Positions 23,274 through 23,454 of a stretch of DNA of 23,454 bases are shown piece by piece. This DNA is from an uncultured Eubacterium sp. GTDB lineage: Bacteria; Bacillota; Clostridia; Lachnospirales; Lachnospiraceae. Position 1 is the first letter of the stretch. Every line of letters starts with the position of its first letter. Location: NCBI GenBank assembly GCA_910584345.1, contig CAJTZX010000057.1:1-23454 (forward strand). Direction: 5' to 3'. The translations under genes were made by a program, and so were the position numbers. The notes below the pieces were generated by a model. That model saw nothing but the letters and a program-made list of their open reading frames with translations, made no database searches and was not told the DNA's origin.

Positions 23274-23316
23274 TTCAGTCTGCGGAGCAGTAATTGCCGC
23301 AGGCTGAAATTTTTTT
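23274..23316 (+). terminator. Rho-independent terminator of the sugar cluster
   Basis: TTCAGTCTGCGG (23274-23285) pairs with CCGCAGGCTGAA (23297-23308), 12 bp with one wobble, an 11-nt loop and a following run of seven T (23310-23316). It lies 61 nt after the transporter stop codon and ends the GH2-GH3-transporter unit. The remaining 138 nt to the window end show no recognisable gene. Confidence 0.9.
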
Positions 23317-23454
23317 ATAATTTTAAGTGTGTTTGAACATGTTTTTCTTGCATAGATCATCATTTCCTTGTAAGATTATAGCAAACAAAAATCATTCTGG
23401 CTCCATATCAGATTCATGGAAGGATCGGCCTTATTGCGGAATGCATGATACTAG

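Noticed and set aside
23317..23454. Start of another gene at the right edge
   Set aside because: Only very short frames occur on either strand; a TATAAT-like string on the minus strand has no usable -35, and the sequence stops before anything can be recognised.

Overview
The window looks like a chromosome segment of a low-to-mid GC, spore-forming, Gram-positive anaerobe of the Clostridia, most likely Lachnospiraceae. This is an inference from four things: the FabK-type fatty-acid operon with a fused AccD-AccA and a FabT-like MarR regulator; a spore-photoproduct-lyase family gene; a LytTR/GHKL two-component system; and a GH2/GH3/GPH-transporter sugar cluster. Strong Shine-Dalgarno sites and sigma-A promoters fit this. 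No rRNA, tRNA, CRISPR array, transposase or integrase was seen.

Region 1 (1-1182, minus strand): a short TraX-like membrane protein and a small secreted protein of unknown function. The secreted protein has its own near-perfect promoter and a terminator. Positions 1183-1521 hold no convincing gene, but part of this stretch is GC-richer and could fold.

Region 2 (1522-9715, plus strand): a type II fatty-acid synthesis operon in the order acpP, fabK, fabD, fabG, fabF, fabZ, accDA (fused), fabH, fabT-like marR, closed by a strong terminator. The promoter is followed by three copies of a TTTGA-N3-TCAAA palindrome spaced exactly 16 bp apart, which resembles the streptococcal FabT operator. Together with the regulator gene at the operon end this suggests a feedback circuit. 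The biotin-carrier (accB) and biotin-carboxylase (accC) genes usual in such operons are absent here.

Region 3 (9716-11440): single accessory genes. These are a GNAT acetyltransferase, a Uma2-family PD-(D/E)XK-like protein, and a DUF1810 protein on the minus strand, with clear terminators after the fab operon and after the Uma2 gene.

Region 4 (11449-14204): a promoter followed by an MTA/SAH-nucleosidase-like protein with an extra C-terminal region, a radical-SAM protein of the spore photoproduct lyase family overlapping it, and a short-chain dehydrogenase. They look like one transcription unit.

Region 5 (14232-16330): a LytTR response regulator and an overlapping GHKL sensor kinase, ending in a long terminator hairpin.

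Region 6 (16331-23316): a glycoside-use cluster. It contains a GH2 beta-galactosidase-like enzyme, a large GH3 enzyme with permuted domain order and a membrane anchor at each end, and a GPH-family sugar symporter, ending in a strong terminator. The likely logic is that the GH3 enzyme works at the outer face of the membrane, the symporter imports the sugar, and the GH2 enzyme, which has no signal peptide, acts in the cytoplasm. Positions 23317-23454 hold nothing recognisable.
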